From: Hymenobacter piscis
GTDB taxonomy: Bacteria; Bacteroidota; Bacteroidia; Cytophagales; Hymenobacteraceae
Direction of reading: 5' to 3'
Assembly: GCF_018760735.1 (NCBI RefSeq)
Contig: NZ_JAHHZN010000003.1
Coordinates: 1 to 64,000, forward strand
DNA: 64,000 nucleotides
Both the position numbers and the translations under genes were made by a program. The notes under the pieces are model-generated. The model made no database searches. It was not told the origin of the DNA and saw only the letters and a list, made by a program, of their open reading frames with translations. This document shows positions 36,451 to 45,215 of this stretch, in pieces (the stretch's first letter is position 1; each line of letters opens with the position of its first letter).

Positions 36451-37302
36451 TCACGAAATCATTTTCTCAATCGGGAGTACCAGGATGCCTTCGGCCCCGA
36501 CGGCTTTGAGCTGGCTGGTGATGTGCCAGAAGTCGTCCTCGTTTACCACCGACTGCACCGATACCCAGCCTTCTTCGGCCAGCGGCGTAACGGTGGGCGA
36601 CTTGATGCCGGGCAGCAGCTGCTTTACCGCATCCAGGGCCGCCACGGGGGCGTTGAGGATGATGTACTTGTTGCGGCGGGCGCGGCGCACGGCCTGCATC
36701 CGGAACTGGAGTTGCTCGAGTAATTCCTTTTTCTCGGCGCTCAGGCTCTGGTTGGCAATGAGCACGGCTTCGGAGCGGAACACGGTTTCCACCTCGCGCA
36801 GGCCGTTGCCCAGCAGCGTGGAGCCGCTGCTCACGATGTCACAGATGGCCTCGGCCAGCCCGATGCTGGGGGCAATTTCCACCGAGCCGCTGATGGTGTG
36901 CAGGTTGGCCTTCACGCCGCGCTCCGTAAGGTACTGGCCCAGAATCTGGGGGTACGAAGTGGCAATGTTCACGCCCTGCAAATCCTCAATGGAGTCGTAG
37001 GTCGCGGCGCGGGGTACGGCCAGGCTCAGGCGGCACTTGCTGAAGCCCAGGCCTTCCACTTCCAGGTTGGGGAAACCGGCTTCCACCAGCACGTTCTGGC
37101 CCACAATGCCCAGGTCGGCCACGCCGTCCTGCACGTAGCCGGGAATATCGTCGTCGCGCAGGTAGAGGATTTCGAGGGGGAAGTTGGTGGCTTCGGTTTT
37201 GAGCTTGCTGGAAGCCGCAAGGAAGCTGATGCCGCACTCCCGAATCAGGTTCTGGGAGTCTTCGCTTAAGCGGCCCGATTTCTGGATGGCCAGACGGAGC
37301 AT
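36451..37302 (-). CDS. hisG: ATP phosphoribosyltransferase (long form)
   Basis: 283 residues, long-form HisG with its own C-terminal regulatory domain, so no HisZ is needed. It catalyses the first committed step and is inhibited by histidine. Visible blocks: LRLAIQKSGRLSEDS, VADLGIVGQNVLVEAG, IATSYPQILGQYL, the PRPP-binding ADICDIVSSGSTLLGNGL-like loop (here EAICDIVSSGSTLLGNGL), and a ferredoxin-like end (ILNAPVAALDAVKQLLPG and SPTVTPLAEEGWVSVQ). First structural gene of the operon, 210 nt after the leader peptide. Confidence 0.97.
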   Translation of the reverse strand: MLRLAIQKSGRLSEDSQNLIRECGISFLAASSKLKTEATNFPLEILYLRDDDIPGYVQDGVADLGIVGQNVLVEAGFPNLEVEGLGFSKCRLSLAVPRAATYDSIEDLQGVNIATSYPQILGQYLTERGVKANLHTISGSVEIAPSIGLAEAICDIVSSGSTLLGNGLREVETVFRSEAVLIANQSLSAEKKELLEQLQFRMQAVRRARRNKYIILNAPVAALDAVKQLLPGIKSPTVTPLAEEGWVSVQSVVNEDDFWHITSQLKAVGAEGILVLPIEKMIS

Positions 37303-37309
37303 ATCGTTG

Positions 37310-37337
37310 AATTAAGAAGTAAGAATTAAGAAGTAAG
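37310..37337. repeat. 14-bp direct repeat before hisG
   Basis: AATTAAGAAGTAAG occurs twice in tandem, i.e. two double heptads, eight bases upstream of the hisG start. A partial complement (CTTAATCGTAATTC) lies at about 37,360-37,373. It resembles the heptad-arm elements. Confidence 0.8.
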
Positions 37338-37512
37338 AATTGGCTGGTTGTGCCAAGTACTTAATCGTAATTCAAAAGAAGGTGGTGGGGAAACAGGAAA
37401 GGGGACCCGGGCGTTGGGAATGGGCCAAACTACGGCCGGGCCACCGGTTTTTCGGGGGCCGGGGAACCAACTGTGGTTCGCCCAACGGGGTCAATATGAT
37501 GCGTATATTCCT

Positions 37513-37641
37513 CTAGAAAGAGGAATGGTGCCCGTGGTGATGGTGATGCTTCGACTCAGACGCGCAGGCCTCGGCCAGGCGGCCCGCTACGGGGGCGGCC
37601 AGGTGGCTGGAAGGGCACAGGAAAAGCGCGGAGGATGGCAT
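37513..37641 (-). CDS. hisL: his operon leader peptide
   Basis: A 42-codon frame on the minus strand, starting with ATG 37641 and ending ESKHHHHHGHHSSF-stop. Seven of eight consecutive codons are histidine (CAT/CAC). It begins about 22 bases after a strong -7 box and ends 210 bases before hisG. In his leader peptides of other bacteria, ribosome stalling on such a run when charged tRNA-His is scarce prevents formation of a downstream terminator. Here the stop codon itself lies in a small hairpin (ATTCCTC/GAGGAAT). Several GC-rich segments follow, including one with alternative partners (GACCCCGTTGGG with CCCAACG...GGGTC). The exact terminator fold was not determined. The upstream in-frame codons before ATG are ignored because the promoter box lies inside them. 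Confidence 0.85.
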   Translation of the reverse strand: MPSSALFLCPSSHLAAPVAGRLAEACASESKHHHHHGHHSSF

Positions 37642-37662
37642 ACGGGGCTTAGAGTAGCGGGG

Positions 37663-37670
37663 CAAAGGTA
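37663..37670 (-). promoter_or_regulatory. his operon promoter, -7 box (TACCTTTG)
   Basis: An exact TAnnTTTG match on the minus strand, 21 bases upstream of the leader peptide ATG. The position predicts an mRNA that starts a few bases before the leader frame, as attenuation requires. Confidence 0.65.
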
Positions 37671-37854
37671 AGCGCGCCGGGCAGAGAAGAAAACTTTTTC
37701 CCGGAAATTTTACCTTAAAAGGCGGACCTTCGTGTTTCCGGTACGGGGCAAACCGCTTTTCTGGCACCATTGTTTCGGTATCAGGCTTACTCCCGCCTGC
37801 CTGGGCGGTCCGTGTTTCGACTTTTCTGCCGCCCGTTCTGCTGCTTTCTGCCCT

Positions 37855-38790
37855 ATGCCTATTTCCCGCTTGCTCGCTTTTCGTTTTGGATTTCTGCTGG
37901 CTCTCACGGCCGGCTCCCTCTCCGCTCAGGCCCAGCAAACTGACGCCTCCGCCCCGCTTCCGCCGCCCACCACGGGCGTACCCACCGGTATCGAGCTGCT
38001 GCTGCCCCAGGCCAGTCCTCACGCCGTGGTTCAGCAAACGGTGGGCCTCACCGACGTAACGGTGGACTATCATTCGCCCTCGGTACGCAGCCGCAGCGTG
38101 TGGGGCGGCCTGGTTCCTTACGATGAAGTATGGCGCGCGGGGGCCAATGAAAACACGCTCATCCGCTTCTCCACCCCCATTTTGCTGCGCGGCCAAACCG
38201 TGCCGGCCGGCCAGTACTCCCTTTTCGTGGTGCCCCACCAGGACCGGGACTGGGAAGTGGTGCTCAACCGCGTAACCACGCACTGGGGCAGCGAGGGCTA
38301 CGACCAGCGCAACGACGTTATCCGGGTGCCGGTGGTAACTGAAACGGCCCAGTTTCAGGAAAGCCTGCTCTACTGGTTTTCCAGCGTGCGGCCCAACGGC
38401 GCCCACCTCAACCTGACCTGGGAGCGGCGCACCGTGGTGCTGCCCTTTGAGGTGGAAGTGCACAAGCAGGTGCTGGCCAGCGTGGAAAAGGCCCTGCAGC
38501 AACAGCCCAACGACTGGCAGCTGCTGGCCCAGGCGGCCGAATACCTGGTGCAGAACAACCTCCAGCCCGAGCGCGCCCTGAACTGGATCAACGAGTCGAT
38601 CCGGTTGCAGGATGCACCGACCAACAACTGGATCAAGGCCCGCCTGCTGGCCCAGCAACAGGATTATGGCACGGCCATCGTGTATGCCCGCAAAGCCATC
38701 AAGCTCGGCGACAAAGATGACGCCGCCTTCAAGTCCCAGCTGCCCAACATGCGCCTCTCCCTCACCGAATGGCAGGCCCGGGCTTACTGA
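37855..38790 (+). CDS. secreted DUF2911 protein with C-terminal TPR-like helices
   Basis: 311 residues from ATG 37855, which opens a signal peptide (LLAFRFGFLLALTAGSLSAQA). The DUF2911 domain follows, with ASPHAVVQQTVGLTDVTVDY, RSVWGGLVPYDEVWRAGANE and RGQTVPAGQYSLFVVP, a family of Bacteroidota exported proteins without known activity. The last ~100 residues are helical repeat pairs (VEKALQQQPNDWQLLAQAAE and ALNWINESIRLQDAP). It runs divergently from the his operon and may share the control region between them. Confidence 0.9.
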   Translation: MPISRLLAFRFGFLLALTAGSLSAQAQQTDASAPLPPPTTGVPTGIELLLPQASPHAVVQQTVGLTDVTVDYHSPSVRSRSVWGGLVPYDEVWRAGANENTLIRFSTPILLRGQTVPAGQYSLFVVPHQDRDWEVVLNRVTTHWGSEGYDQRNDVIRVPVVTETAQFQESLLYWFSSVRPNGAHLNLTWERRTVVLPFEVEVHKQVLASVEKALQQQPNDWQLLAQAAEYLVQNNLQPERALNWINESIRLQDAPTNNWIKARLLAQQQDYGTAIVYARKAIKLGDKDDAAFKSQLPNMRLSLTEWQARAY

Positions 38791-39054
38791 GCACGCTATG
38801 CAGCCAGTCCTCTATTGGCCGGTTTCACGCCCGCTTTGGCCTCGGCAACGGTCAGAGTGGGCGACATCTGAGGCGCTGAAGCGGGCTTCGTAACGCCGTT
38901 TGCGCCGCGCCGGCCGGCTTGCTCTGGAGAGCCTGCTTACCGAGGCAGCAGGAGCTTACGCCCGCGGCCCGGCCGGCATTAGGGCCCCGCTTGGCCGCAA
39001 CCCCGCCCCCGGAAAACGAGTTGAAAAGAAGCAACCACTTCTTTCCGACTTGTC

Positions 39055-40284
39055 ATGACCAAGATTCCTTTCTTCCTCGCCACGGCCCTGGCCACCACCT
39101 TCACGGCGGCCGCGCAGAACGATTACCAGCAGTCGGTGCAGGCTTCCTACGACGGGCACATCTTCAAGCCCAAGCAGGTAGATGCCACCGACCCGCGCGT
39201 GGCCCAGCTCCAGGTGCCGGCCGGGTTTACGGTCACCAAATTTGCCGATCAGCTGGAAAAGCCCCGGATGCTGGCCGTCGCCCCCAACGGCGACGTGTAC
39301 GTGTCGAACCGCGACCAAGGCACCATCACGCTGCTGCGCGACACCAACCAGGATGGCAAAGCCGACCACACCCGGCAAGTGGCGCAGGCCGCTAACCTGC
39401 ACGGGCTGGCCATTCGCGACGGCAAGCTCTACGCGGCCGCCATCCGCGACCTGTACGTGGCCGATATCCAGCCCGATGGTTCGCTCAGCCCGCTCAAGCG
39501 CCTCTACAACGATTTACCCGACGCGGGCCAGCATCCCAACCGGACCCTGAATTTCGCGCCCGATGGTACGCTCTACCTCTCGGTGGGCAGCACCTGTAAT
39601 GCCTGCGACGAAGCCAACCCGGAAAACGCCACGCTCTTGCAGGTGAAGACCGACGGCTCGGGCCGGAGTGTGTATGCCAAGGGCCTGCGCAACACCATCG
39701 GGTTTGGCTGGCACCCGCGTACCGGCCAGCTTTTTGGGTTCGACCACGGCATCGACTGGCTCGGCGACGAGCAGCAGCAGGAGGAACTCAACGAAATCAA
39801 GCAGGGCGCCGATTACGGCTGGCCCTTCGTGTTTGAGAACGGCCAGCCCAACCTGGCCGACGAGCCGCCGGGGGGCCAGAGCTACGCGCAGTACGCGGCC
39901 CAAACGCAGCTTCCCAAACTGCTCTACAAAGCCCATTCGGCGCCTTTGGGCATGGTATTTTACCAGGGTCATCAGTTTCCGAAAGAGTACCGGAACGATG
40001 CGTTCGTGACCATGCACGGCTCCTGGAACCGCGCTGAACCTTCGGGCTACAAGCTGGTACGGGTGCATTTCAACGAGCAGGGTCAGCCCGAAAAGTTCGA
40101 GGACTTTGCCACCGGCTGGCTGCTGAACGGCAATAAGGAGCAGTTCGGGCGCGTGTGCGGCATTGCCCAGCACGCCGATGGGTCGCTGCTGGTATCGGAT
40201 GATGCCAACGGCGTGGTGTACCGGGTGGCGTATGCCGGCAGTGGGAAGGCCGCGCCCAAAGGCAAGCCAAAGAAACGCGGGTAG
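39055..40284 (+). CDS. PQQ-dependent sugar dehydrogenase-like protein (sorbosone/aldose type)
   Basis: 409 residues with a signal peptide (FFLATALATTFTAAAQ) and a six-bladed beta-propeller typical of soluble glucose/sorbosone dehydrogenases: MLAVAPNGDVYVSNRDQGTI, NRTLNFAPDGTLYLSVGSTC, GFGWHPRTGQLFGFDHGIDW, ADYGWPFVFENGQ and APLGMVFYQGHQFP, TMHGSWNR. Related enzymes oxidise sugars with PQQ or similar cofactors in the periplasm, but many members of the family are uncharacterised. The 264 bases in front hold no clear signal. The C-terminal tail is basic (GKAAPKGKPKKRG). Confidence 0.87.
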   Translation: MTKIPFFLATALATTFTAAAQNDYQQSVQASYDGHIFKPKQVDATDPRVAQLQVPAGFTVTKFADQLEKPRMLAVAPNGDVYVSNRDQGTITLLRDTNQDGKADHTRQVAQAANLHGLAIRDGKLYAAAIRDLYVADIQPDGSLSPLKRLYNDLPDAGQHPNRTLNFAPDGTLYLSVGSTCNACDEANPENATLLQVKTDGSGRSVYAKGLRNTIGFGWHPRTGQLFGFDHGIDWLGDEQQQEELNEIKQGADYGWPFVFENGQPNLADEPPGGQSYAQYAAQTQLPKLLYKAHSAPLGMVFYQGHQFPKEYRNDAFVTMHGSWNRAEPSGYKLVRVHFNEQGQPEKFEDFATGWLLNGNKEQFGRVCGIAQHADGSLLVSDDANGVVYRVAYAGSGKAAPKGKPKKRG

Positions 40285-40364
40285 CCGCCCCGCCGCCGGG
40301 GCGACAGGTTCCGGCCGGAAACGAAACAGTCGTTGCGTAAGGCAGCGGCTGTTTTTTTGTGGTT

Positions 40365-40372
40365 TACCTTCG
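40365..40372 (+). promoter_or_regulatory. -7-like box (TACCTTCG) for the Crp-family regulator
   Basis: Seven of eight bases match TAnnTTTG; it lies only six bases before the start codon, which suggests a very short or absent 5' UTR. Confidence 0.35.
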
Positions 40373-40377
40373 GCCTC

Positions 40378-40944
40378 ATGGACGCCTTTCTGACCTTATG
40401 CCGCGCCATTCATCCGCTGACGCCCGCCCTGGAAGCTGCGCTCCGGCGGCTGGCGCAGCCCGAAACCGTGCCGGCCCACACGCAGTTGCTCGTGCCGGGT
40501 AGTGTGGCCCAGCGACTGTATTTTCTCGAAACCGGGTTAGTGCGCAGCTACTACCTCCGTGAAGGCCGGGAGGTGACATCGTGGTTTATGCCGGCGGAGA
40601 ATTTTGTGGTTTCGATCCTGAGCTTCTTTTCCCGCCAGCCTTCGCACGAGTACCTGCAGGCCCTGGAAAGTTGCCGGCTCTGGTCCCTGCGCTACGAGCA
40701 GGTGCAGACCCTGTATCAGCAGTTTCCCGAGTTCAACTTCATCGGCCGCGTACTCACCGAGCGCTACTACGTGCTCAGCGAGCAGCGCGCCCTCGATTTG
40801 CGGATGCTGCCCGCCGCCGAGCGCTACGCCCGCCTGTTGCGCGACTTCCCCGATCTGCTGCAACGGGTACCGCTGCACATGCTGGCCTCGCACCTGGGCC
40901 TCACCCCGGAAACCCTGAGCCGCCTGCGCGCCCGCCGTTCTTGA
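40378..40944 (+). CDS. Crp/Fnr family transcriptional regulator
   Basis: 188 residues from ATG 40378. The cyclic-nucleotide-binding-like beta-roll is recognisable by VPAHTQLLVPGSVAQRLYFLETGLVRSYYL and REVTSWFMPAENFVVSILSFFSRQPSHEYLQALE. The C-terminal winged helix (LLQRVPLHMLASHLGLTPETLSRLRAR) provides DNA binding. Typical cAMP-contact residues are not conserved, as in many Bacteroidota members, so the effector is unknown. It lies directly upstream of the sterol-desaturase-like gene and could control it. Confidence 0.9.
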   Translation: MDAFLTLCRAIHPLTPALEAALRRLAQPETVPAHTQLLVPGSVAQRLYFLETGLVRSYYLREGREVTSWFMPAENFVVSILSFFSRQPSHEYLQALESCRLWSLRYEQVQTLYQQFPEFNFIGRVLTERYYVLSEQRALDLRMLPAAERYARLLRDFPDLLQRVPLHMLASHLGLTPETLSRLRARRS

Positions 40945-41016
40945 TAAATGTCAAGGGATGCGGGGGGTAGCCGCCGCACCTTTAGAGCATGGTTTCACCC
41001 ACTAACACCTGCTCCA

Positions 41017-41811
41017 ATGAATTTGCTGTTTTTGCTGCCACTGCCAGACTGCGGCGTATCCTTGCCTGGCTTCAGCGCTCCGCCCCTGCTGGTCGTGATT
41101 TTTGCGGCCTTTGTCTTTTGTTTTATTCTGGAGCGCATAATGCCGGGCTGGAAGCTGCCGCGGGTGGCCACCTGGCCGCGGCGGGTGCTGCTCCTCAACG
41201 GGGCCCAGCTGCTGGTGGTAGTAGTGGCGGGCCTGACCTGGGAGAAATGGTTTTCGGCCTACTCGCTGCTGCACGTGTCGCGGCACCTGGGGCCGGTGGC
41301 GGGCGGGCTGCTGGCCTACGTGGTGACCACGTTCCTCTTCTACTGGTGGCACCGCTGGCGCCACACCCAGGATTTTCTCTGGCTGCACTTCCACCAGATT
41401 CACCACAGCCCCCGCCGCCTGGAGGTTATCACCTCTTTCTACAAGCACCCGCTCGAAATGACCGTCAATTCCCTGCTGGGGGGCCTGCTGGTGTACACCG
41501 TGCTGGGACTGAGTCCGGCGGCCGGGGCCGTGTACACGCTCTGCACGGCGCTGGGCGAGTTCTTCTACCATACCAACGTGCGCGCGCCCCGCTGGGTGGG
41601 CTACGTGTTTCAGCGCCCCGAAATGCACCGCGTCCATCATCAGTACCAGCAGCACAGCCACAACTACGGCGACCTGGTCATCTGGGACTACCTCTTTGGC
41701 ACCTACCGCAACCCCGCCACCTTCGAGGCCACCTGCGGCTTCGACCCCGCAAAAGAAGAGCGCCTCCCCGACATGCTCTGCTTCCGGGATGTGCACGAGC
41801 AGGTGAGCTAG
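41017..41811 (+). CDS. sterol desaturase / fatty acid hydroxylase family protein
   Basis: 264 residues from ATG 41017. Integral membrane di-iron oxygenase family: hydrophobic helices around residues 20-40, 55-80 and 90-115, and the eight-histidine metal site in HRWRH, HFHQIHHSP and HRVHHQYQQHSHN. Enzymes of this type hydroxylate or desaturate lipids (sterols, carotenoids, alkylglycerols) using O2. The substrate is unknown; in this group of pigmented bacteria a carotenoid or lipid role is plausible but not shown. Confidence 0.9.
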   Translation: MNLLFLLPLPDCGVSLPGFSAPPLLVVIFAAFVFCFILERIMPGWKLPRVATWPRRVLLLNGAQLLVVVVAGLTWEKWFSAYSLLHVSRHLGPVAGGLLAYVVTTFLFYWWHRWRHTQDFLWLHFHQIHHSPRRLEVITSFYKHPLEMTVNSLLGGLLVYTVLGLSPAAGAVYTLCTALGEFFYHTNVRAPRWVGYVFQRPEMHRVHHQYQQHSHNYGDLVIWDYLFGTYRNPATFEATCGFDPAKEERLPDMLCFRDVHEQVS

Positions 41812-41818
41812 TTAAATG

Positions 41819-41920
41819 GTGAACTGGTGAGCTTGATGTTCAATCGGTCCAAGCTGCGCCGCTTGCGCAAACTAGCTTCTGGAACGTCAGCTCACTAGTT
41901 CACCACCTCACTAGTTCACC
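41819..41920. repeat. inverted repeat in the gap between convergent genes
   Basis: GTGAACTGGTGAGCT (41,819-41,833) faces the complement of GTGAACTAGTGAGCT at 41,889-41,903, one mismatch in 15, and the right arm is followed by a second direct copy of CTCACTAGTTCACC 16 bases on. Arms are built of GTGAACT/AGTGAG units. The right end nearly touches the stop codon of the receptor gene. Confidence 0.75.
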
Positions 41921-41924
41921 GCTT

Positions 41925-44486
41925 CTAGAACCGCGCGATAACGCGCAGATTTACCAGTCGCTGGCTCAGGAAGTTGGGCACGCCGTAGGTGCGGCCGTTC
42001 AGGTCCTGCACGTAGTTGTAGCCGGCCAGGTTATCGGCGCCCAGCACGTTGAGGATTTCCAGGCTCATCCACAGGTTTTGCAGCTGCACGCGGCGGCCGG
42101 CGGCGCGCTCGGCCTCGGTGCGCAGGCCCAGCACTTTGGTAAAGCCCAGGTCGGCGCGCTTGTAGGAGCGGGTGAGCTTGCTGGTGCCGCGCAGCTCGGG
42201 CGCGTCGGGCGGACTGAAGGGCAACCCGGTGCCGAAGACCAGGTTCACGTAGCCCTTTACCGAGGGGTTGTCGGGCAGGTTGTCCTGCAGAAAAATGCCC
42301 AGGTTGAGGCGCTGGTCGGAGGGCCGGCGGATAAAGCCCTTCGATACCCGTCCGGTGGCGTTGCCGTTGGCATCAAACGTGGTGAGCGAGTCGCCCGCCA
42401 GGTTTTCGCGGGTGGTCAGCAGGCCCAGGCTAAACCACGATTCGGTGCCGGGAATGAACTCCCCGCTCACCCGGGCATCGAGGCCGGCGGCGTAGGCCTT
42501 GGCGTCGTTGGTGGCCTGGTAGCGCAGGCGCACGTTGTCGATGTCGTAGGGCACCACGTCGGTCAGGTACTTGTAGTACACTTCCCCCGTGAAACGGAAC
42601 GGGCGGTTCCAGCTGGTAAAGCGCAGCTCGTTGCCCACGATGACGTGCACGGAGCGTTGGGCCCGTAAATCGAGGTTGAGCACGCCTTCCTGGCGCTGGG
42701 GCGCGCCGGTCTGGTAGCGCAGCTCCCGGTAGAAGGGCGGCTGGTGGTACACGCCCACGGCCGTCTTCCACGACAGGCGCGGGTTACGGGCGCTGGTGAA
42801 GGCGTACTGCACCCGGGGGCTAAAGGTGGTCTGCCCGTTCACCGTCCAGTAGCTCATGCGCGCCCCGTAGGTGAGCGTGCGCAGCGAATCGAAGCGCAGC
42901 GTGTGCTGGGCAAAGCCCTGGGTGCGGGTGCTGGTCAGGTCGAGGTCGGACACCAGGCGGGTGCGCCGGGCCTCGGGCACGTAGTCGGCCGAGTCGATGA
43001 AGCTGTACTCGTTGAGCGCGTCCTGGATCTGCTCCCGCCCCGTTTTCAGCCCCCAGCGCACTGAGTGGCGGGTGCCGGGCGTCCAGGTGCCGCGGGTTTC
43101 GAGGGTGGCAATGCGGGCCTCCAGGGTGTTGCGCGAGTGTTTGAACAAGGAGCCCACGCCCCGGCGGTTGATATCGGCCCCGAATGTACCCTGCTTCGGG
43201 TCGCGGTTGATTTCGGCAATCTGGTAGCCGGCCTCCACGTCGCGGTACTCAAACTCGCGGGAGTAGAGCAGGCCGCCAAGCAGCTCCAGGCGCAGGTTAG
43301 GGCGCACCGCGTGGGTCAGCCGCAGGCCGCCCTGGTAGGTATCGTACTGCATCCGCTCCCGGCCCGCGTAGGCAATGTAGAGCCGGGTGGCCTGGGCCGC
43401 GCCCGTATTAAAGGTGGTTTCGCCACTTTCCGGGTTGAAGCGAAAATCGTTGTGGGCGAAGGTATTGAACACGCCCACCGTCGTGCGCTCCAGGTTATCC
43501 CGGGGGCCCAGGGCCAGGGTAATCAGGCTCTGGGCATCGTAGAAGGTGGGGTTGTAGCCGCCCTGCTGCTGCTGCAGGGAGTTGAACACGTAGGTGGCAT
43601 TCTTGTAGCGCACCCCGGCCAGGTAGCTCACCCGCTGGCTGGGCGAGGCCGCCTCCACGTGGGCCGAGCCCCCCACCAGACTGGCCGTGGCCGAGCCCCC
43701 GAATTTCACCGGCTGCTTGTACTCAATGTTGAGCACCGAGGAGAGCTTGTCGCCGTACTTGGGCTGCCAGCCCCCCGTCGAAAACTCGATTTTGTTGACC
43801 AGATCGGGGTTTACGAAGCTCAGGCCCTCCTGCTGGGCCGTAGTTACCAGAAACGGCCGGTACACCTCGAAGCCGTTCACGTAAATCAGGTTTTCCTCGT
43901 AGTTGCCACCCCGCACCGAGTAGGTGCTGGTCAGCTCGTTGGTGCTGGCCACCCCGGGCAGGGTTTTGAGCACGGCCGCGAAGTCGCCGAAGGGCGAGGG
44001 TATTTCCTTGGCCGTGCGCGGCTCCAGTTGCAGCACGCTCACCTGCTCACGGGTGTCGGCGGCATCGGTGCGGCCGCGCACAGTCACGTTGTCCAGGGCC
44101 CGGCTATCATCCTGGAGCGTGAGCGTGAGTTCCCCCAGCGGCTGGCTCAGGTTGAGAACGAGGCGCTCGGTGCGGTAGCCCAGCCGGCGCACCACCAGCA
44201 CCGGGGCCTTGCCGCCGGCACCAGCACTCAGGCGCAGGGCAAACCGGCCCCGCGCATCGGTGCTGGTGCCACCGGGCTGGCCCTCCACGCCCACCACCAC
44301 CTGCTCCAGAGGCTGGCCGGCTGCGTCGCGCACCACTCCCTCGAGCAGCACCCGAAGGGGCGGCGCGACCTGGGCCAGCGCGGGCCGGGCGGCGAGACCC
44401 GCCAGCAGCAGGGCCGCGCCGGCGGGCACCGGGCCACCGAGCAGGCGCAGTCCCAAACGGGCAGTAAAGCGAAAAGGCAAGGCCAT
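41925..44486 (-). CDS. TonB-dependent outer-membrane receptor with carboxypeptidase-regulatory-like N-terminal domain
   Basis: 853 residues. Signal peptide (GAALLLAGLAARPALAQ), then a carboxypeptidase-D-regulatory-like beta sandwich (LEGVVRDAAGQPLEQVVVGV, about residues 47-130), plug domain (VSVLQLEPRTAKEIPS and SVRGGNYEENLIYVNGFEVY, about residues 148-245), and a beta-barrel to the C-terminus, ending VNLRVIARF. There is no SusD partner, so it is not a classical glycan system. The ligand is unknown. It is energised by a TonB/ExbBD complex such as the one at 54-57 kb. Confidence 0.93.
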   Translation of the reverse strand: MALPFRFTARLGLRLLGGPVPAGAALLLAGLAARPALAQVAPPLRVLLEGVVRDAAGQPLEQVVVGVEGQPGGTSTDARGRFALRLSAGAGGKAPVLVVRRLGYRTERLVLNLSQPLGELTLTLQDDSRALDNVTVRGRTDAADTREQVSVLQLEPRTAKEIPSPFGDFAAVLKTLPGVASTNELTSTYSVRGGNYEENLIYVNGFEVYRPFLVTTAQQEGLSFVNPDLVNKIEFSTGGWQPKYGDKLSSVLNIEYKQPVKFGGSATASLVGGSAHVEAASPSQRVSYLAGVRYKNATYVFNSLQQQQGGYNPTFYDAQSLITLALGPRDNLERTTVGVFNTFAHNDFRFNPESGETTFNTGAAQATRLYIAYAGRERMQYDTYQGGLRLTHAVRPNLRLELLGGLLYSREFEYRDVEAGYQIAEINRDPKQGTFGADINRRGVGSLFKHSRNTLEARIATLETRGTWTPGTRHSVRWGLKTGREQIQDALNEYSFIDSADYVPEARRTRLVSDLDLTSTRTQGFAQHTLRFDSLRTLTYGARMSYWTVNGQTTFSPRVQYAFTSARNPRLSWKTAVGVYHQPPFYRELRYQTGAPQRQEGVLNLDLRAQRSVHVIVGNELRFTSWNRPFRFTGEVYYKYLTDVVPYDIDNVRLRYQATNDAKAYAAGLDARVSGEFIPGTESWFSLGLLTTRENLAGDSLTTFDANGNATGRVSKGFIRRPSDQRLNLGIFLQDNLPDNPSVKGYVNLVFGTGLPFSPPDAPELRGTSKLTRSYKRADLGFTKVLGLRTEAERAAGRRVQLQNLWMSLEILNVLGADNLAGYNYVQDLNGRTYGVPNFLSQRLVNLRVIARF

Positions 44487-44512
44487 GCGCAGACGCGTTA
44501 GGAAGCAGAGTT

Positions 44513-45193
44513 TCAGGAGGCAGATTCGAGGGCCGGGGGGGCCAGCTCCGCCCGCATGCGGGCCAGCGTGCCCACCGGGTCGCCGCCCTGGAACACGAAC
44601 GAGCCGGCCACCAGTGCATCGGCGCCGGCCGCCACCAGGGCGGCGGCGTTGTCGAGGGTCACGCCCCCGTCAATTTCAATCAGGGCCGAGGAGCCGCTGT
44701 CCACCAGCAGTTCTTTGAGCTGGGTGACTTTGCGCAGGGTGTTCGGAATGAACGCCTGCCCGCCGAAACCGGGATTAACCGACATAATAAGCACCAGGTC
44801 CAGGTCGGCGGCCACGTCCTCGAGCAGGCTCACGGGCGTGTGCGGGTTGAGGGCCACCCCGGCCCGGCAGCCGAGCTGCTTGATTTGCTGAATCACGCGG
44901 TGCAGGTGGGGGCAGGCCTCGTAATGCACCGTGATGTTGGCCGCCCCGGCGTCGCGGAAGGCGCTCAGGTAGTGCTGGGGCTCCTCTATCATCAGGTGCA
45001 CATCAATGGGCTGGCGGGCGTGGCGATGCACGGCCTGGAGCACCGGAATCCCGAAGGAGATGTTGGGCACGAAGCGGCCGTCCATCACGTCGAAATGCAG
45101 CCAGTCGGCCGCGGAATCGGCCAGGCGCTCAGTTTCGGATTGCAGATTGCCAAAGTCGGCGGCGAGAAGCGAGGGCGCCAGCAGCGGAGCCAT
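44513..45193 (-). CDS. rpe: ribulose-phosphate 3-epimerase
   Basis: 226 residues from ATG 45193 (MAPLLAPSLLAADFGNL). TIM barrel that interconverts ribulose-5-phosphate and xylulose-5-phosphate in the pentose phosphate and Calvin-type pathways. Metal-binding and catalytic positions are in LHFDVMDGRFVPNISFG, IDVHLMIEEP, MSVNPGFGGQAFIP and IEIDGGVTLDNA. An upstream ATG six codons earlier exists, but a -7 promoter box lies only a few bases before it, so transcription would start at or within that codon. Confidence 0.96.
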   Translation of the reverse strand: MAPLLAPSLLAADFGNLQSETERLADSAADWLHFDVMDGRFVPNISFGIPVLQAVHRHARQPIDVHLMIEEPQHYLSAFRDAGAANITVHYEACPHLHRVIQQIKQLGCRAGVALNPHTPVSLLEDVAADLDLVLIMSVNPGFGGQAFIPNTLRKVTQLKELLVDSGSSALIEIDGGVTLDNAAALVAAGADALVAGSFVFQGGDPVGTLARMRAELAPPALESAS

Positions 45194-45215
45194 ACGACGG
45201 GTAGGGTTCATACCG

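Noticed and set aside
37513..38658. 381-codon minus frame ending in the histidine run
   Set aside because: Only the last 42 codons are kept as hisL. The rest lies antisense to the DUF2911 gene and upstream of the promoter box.
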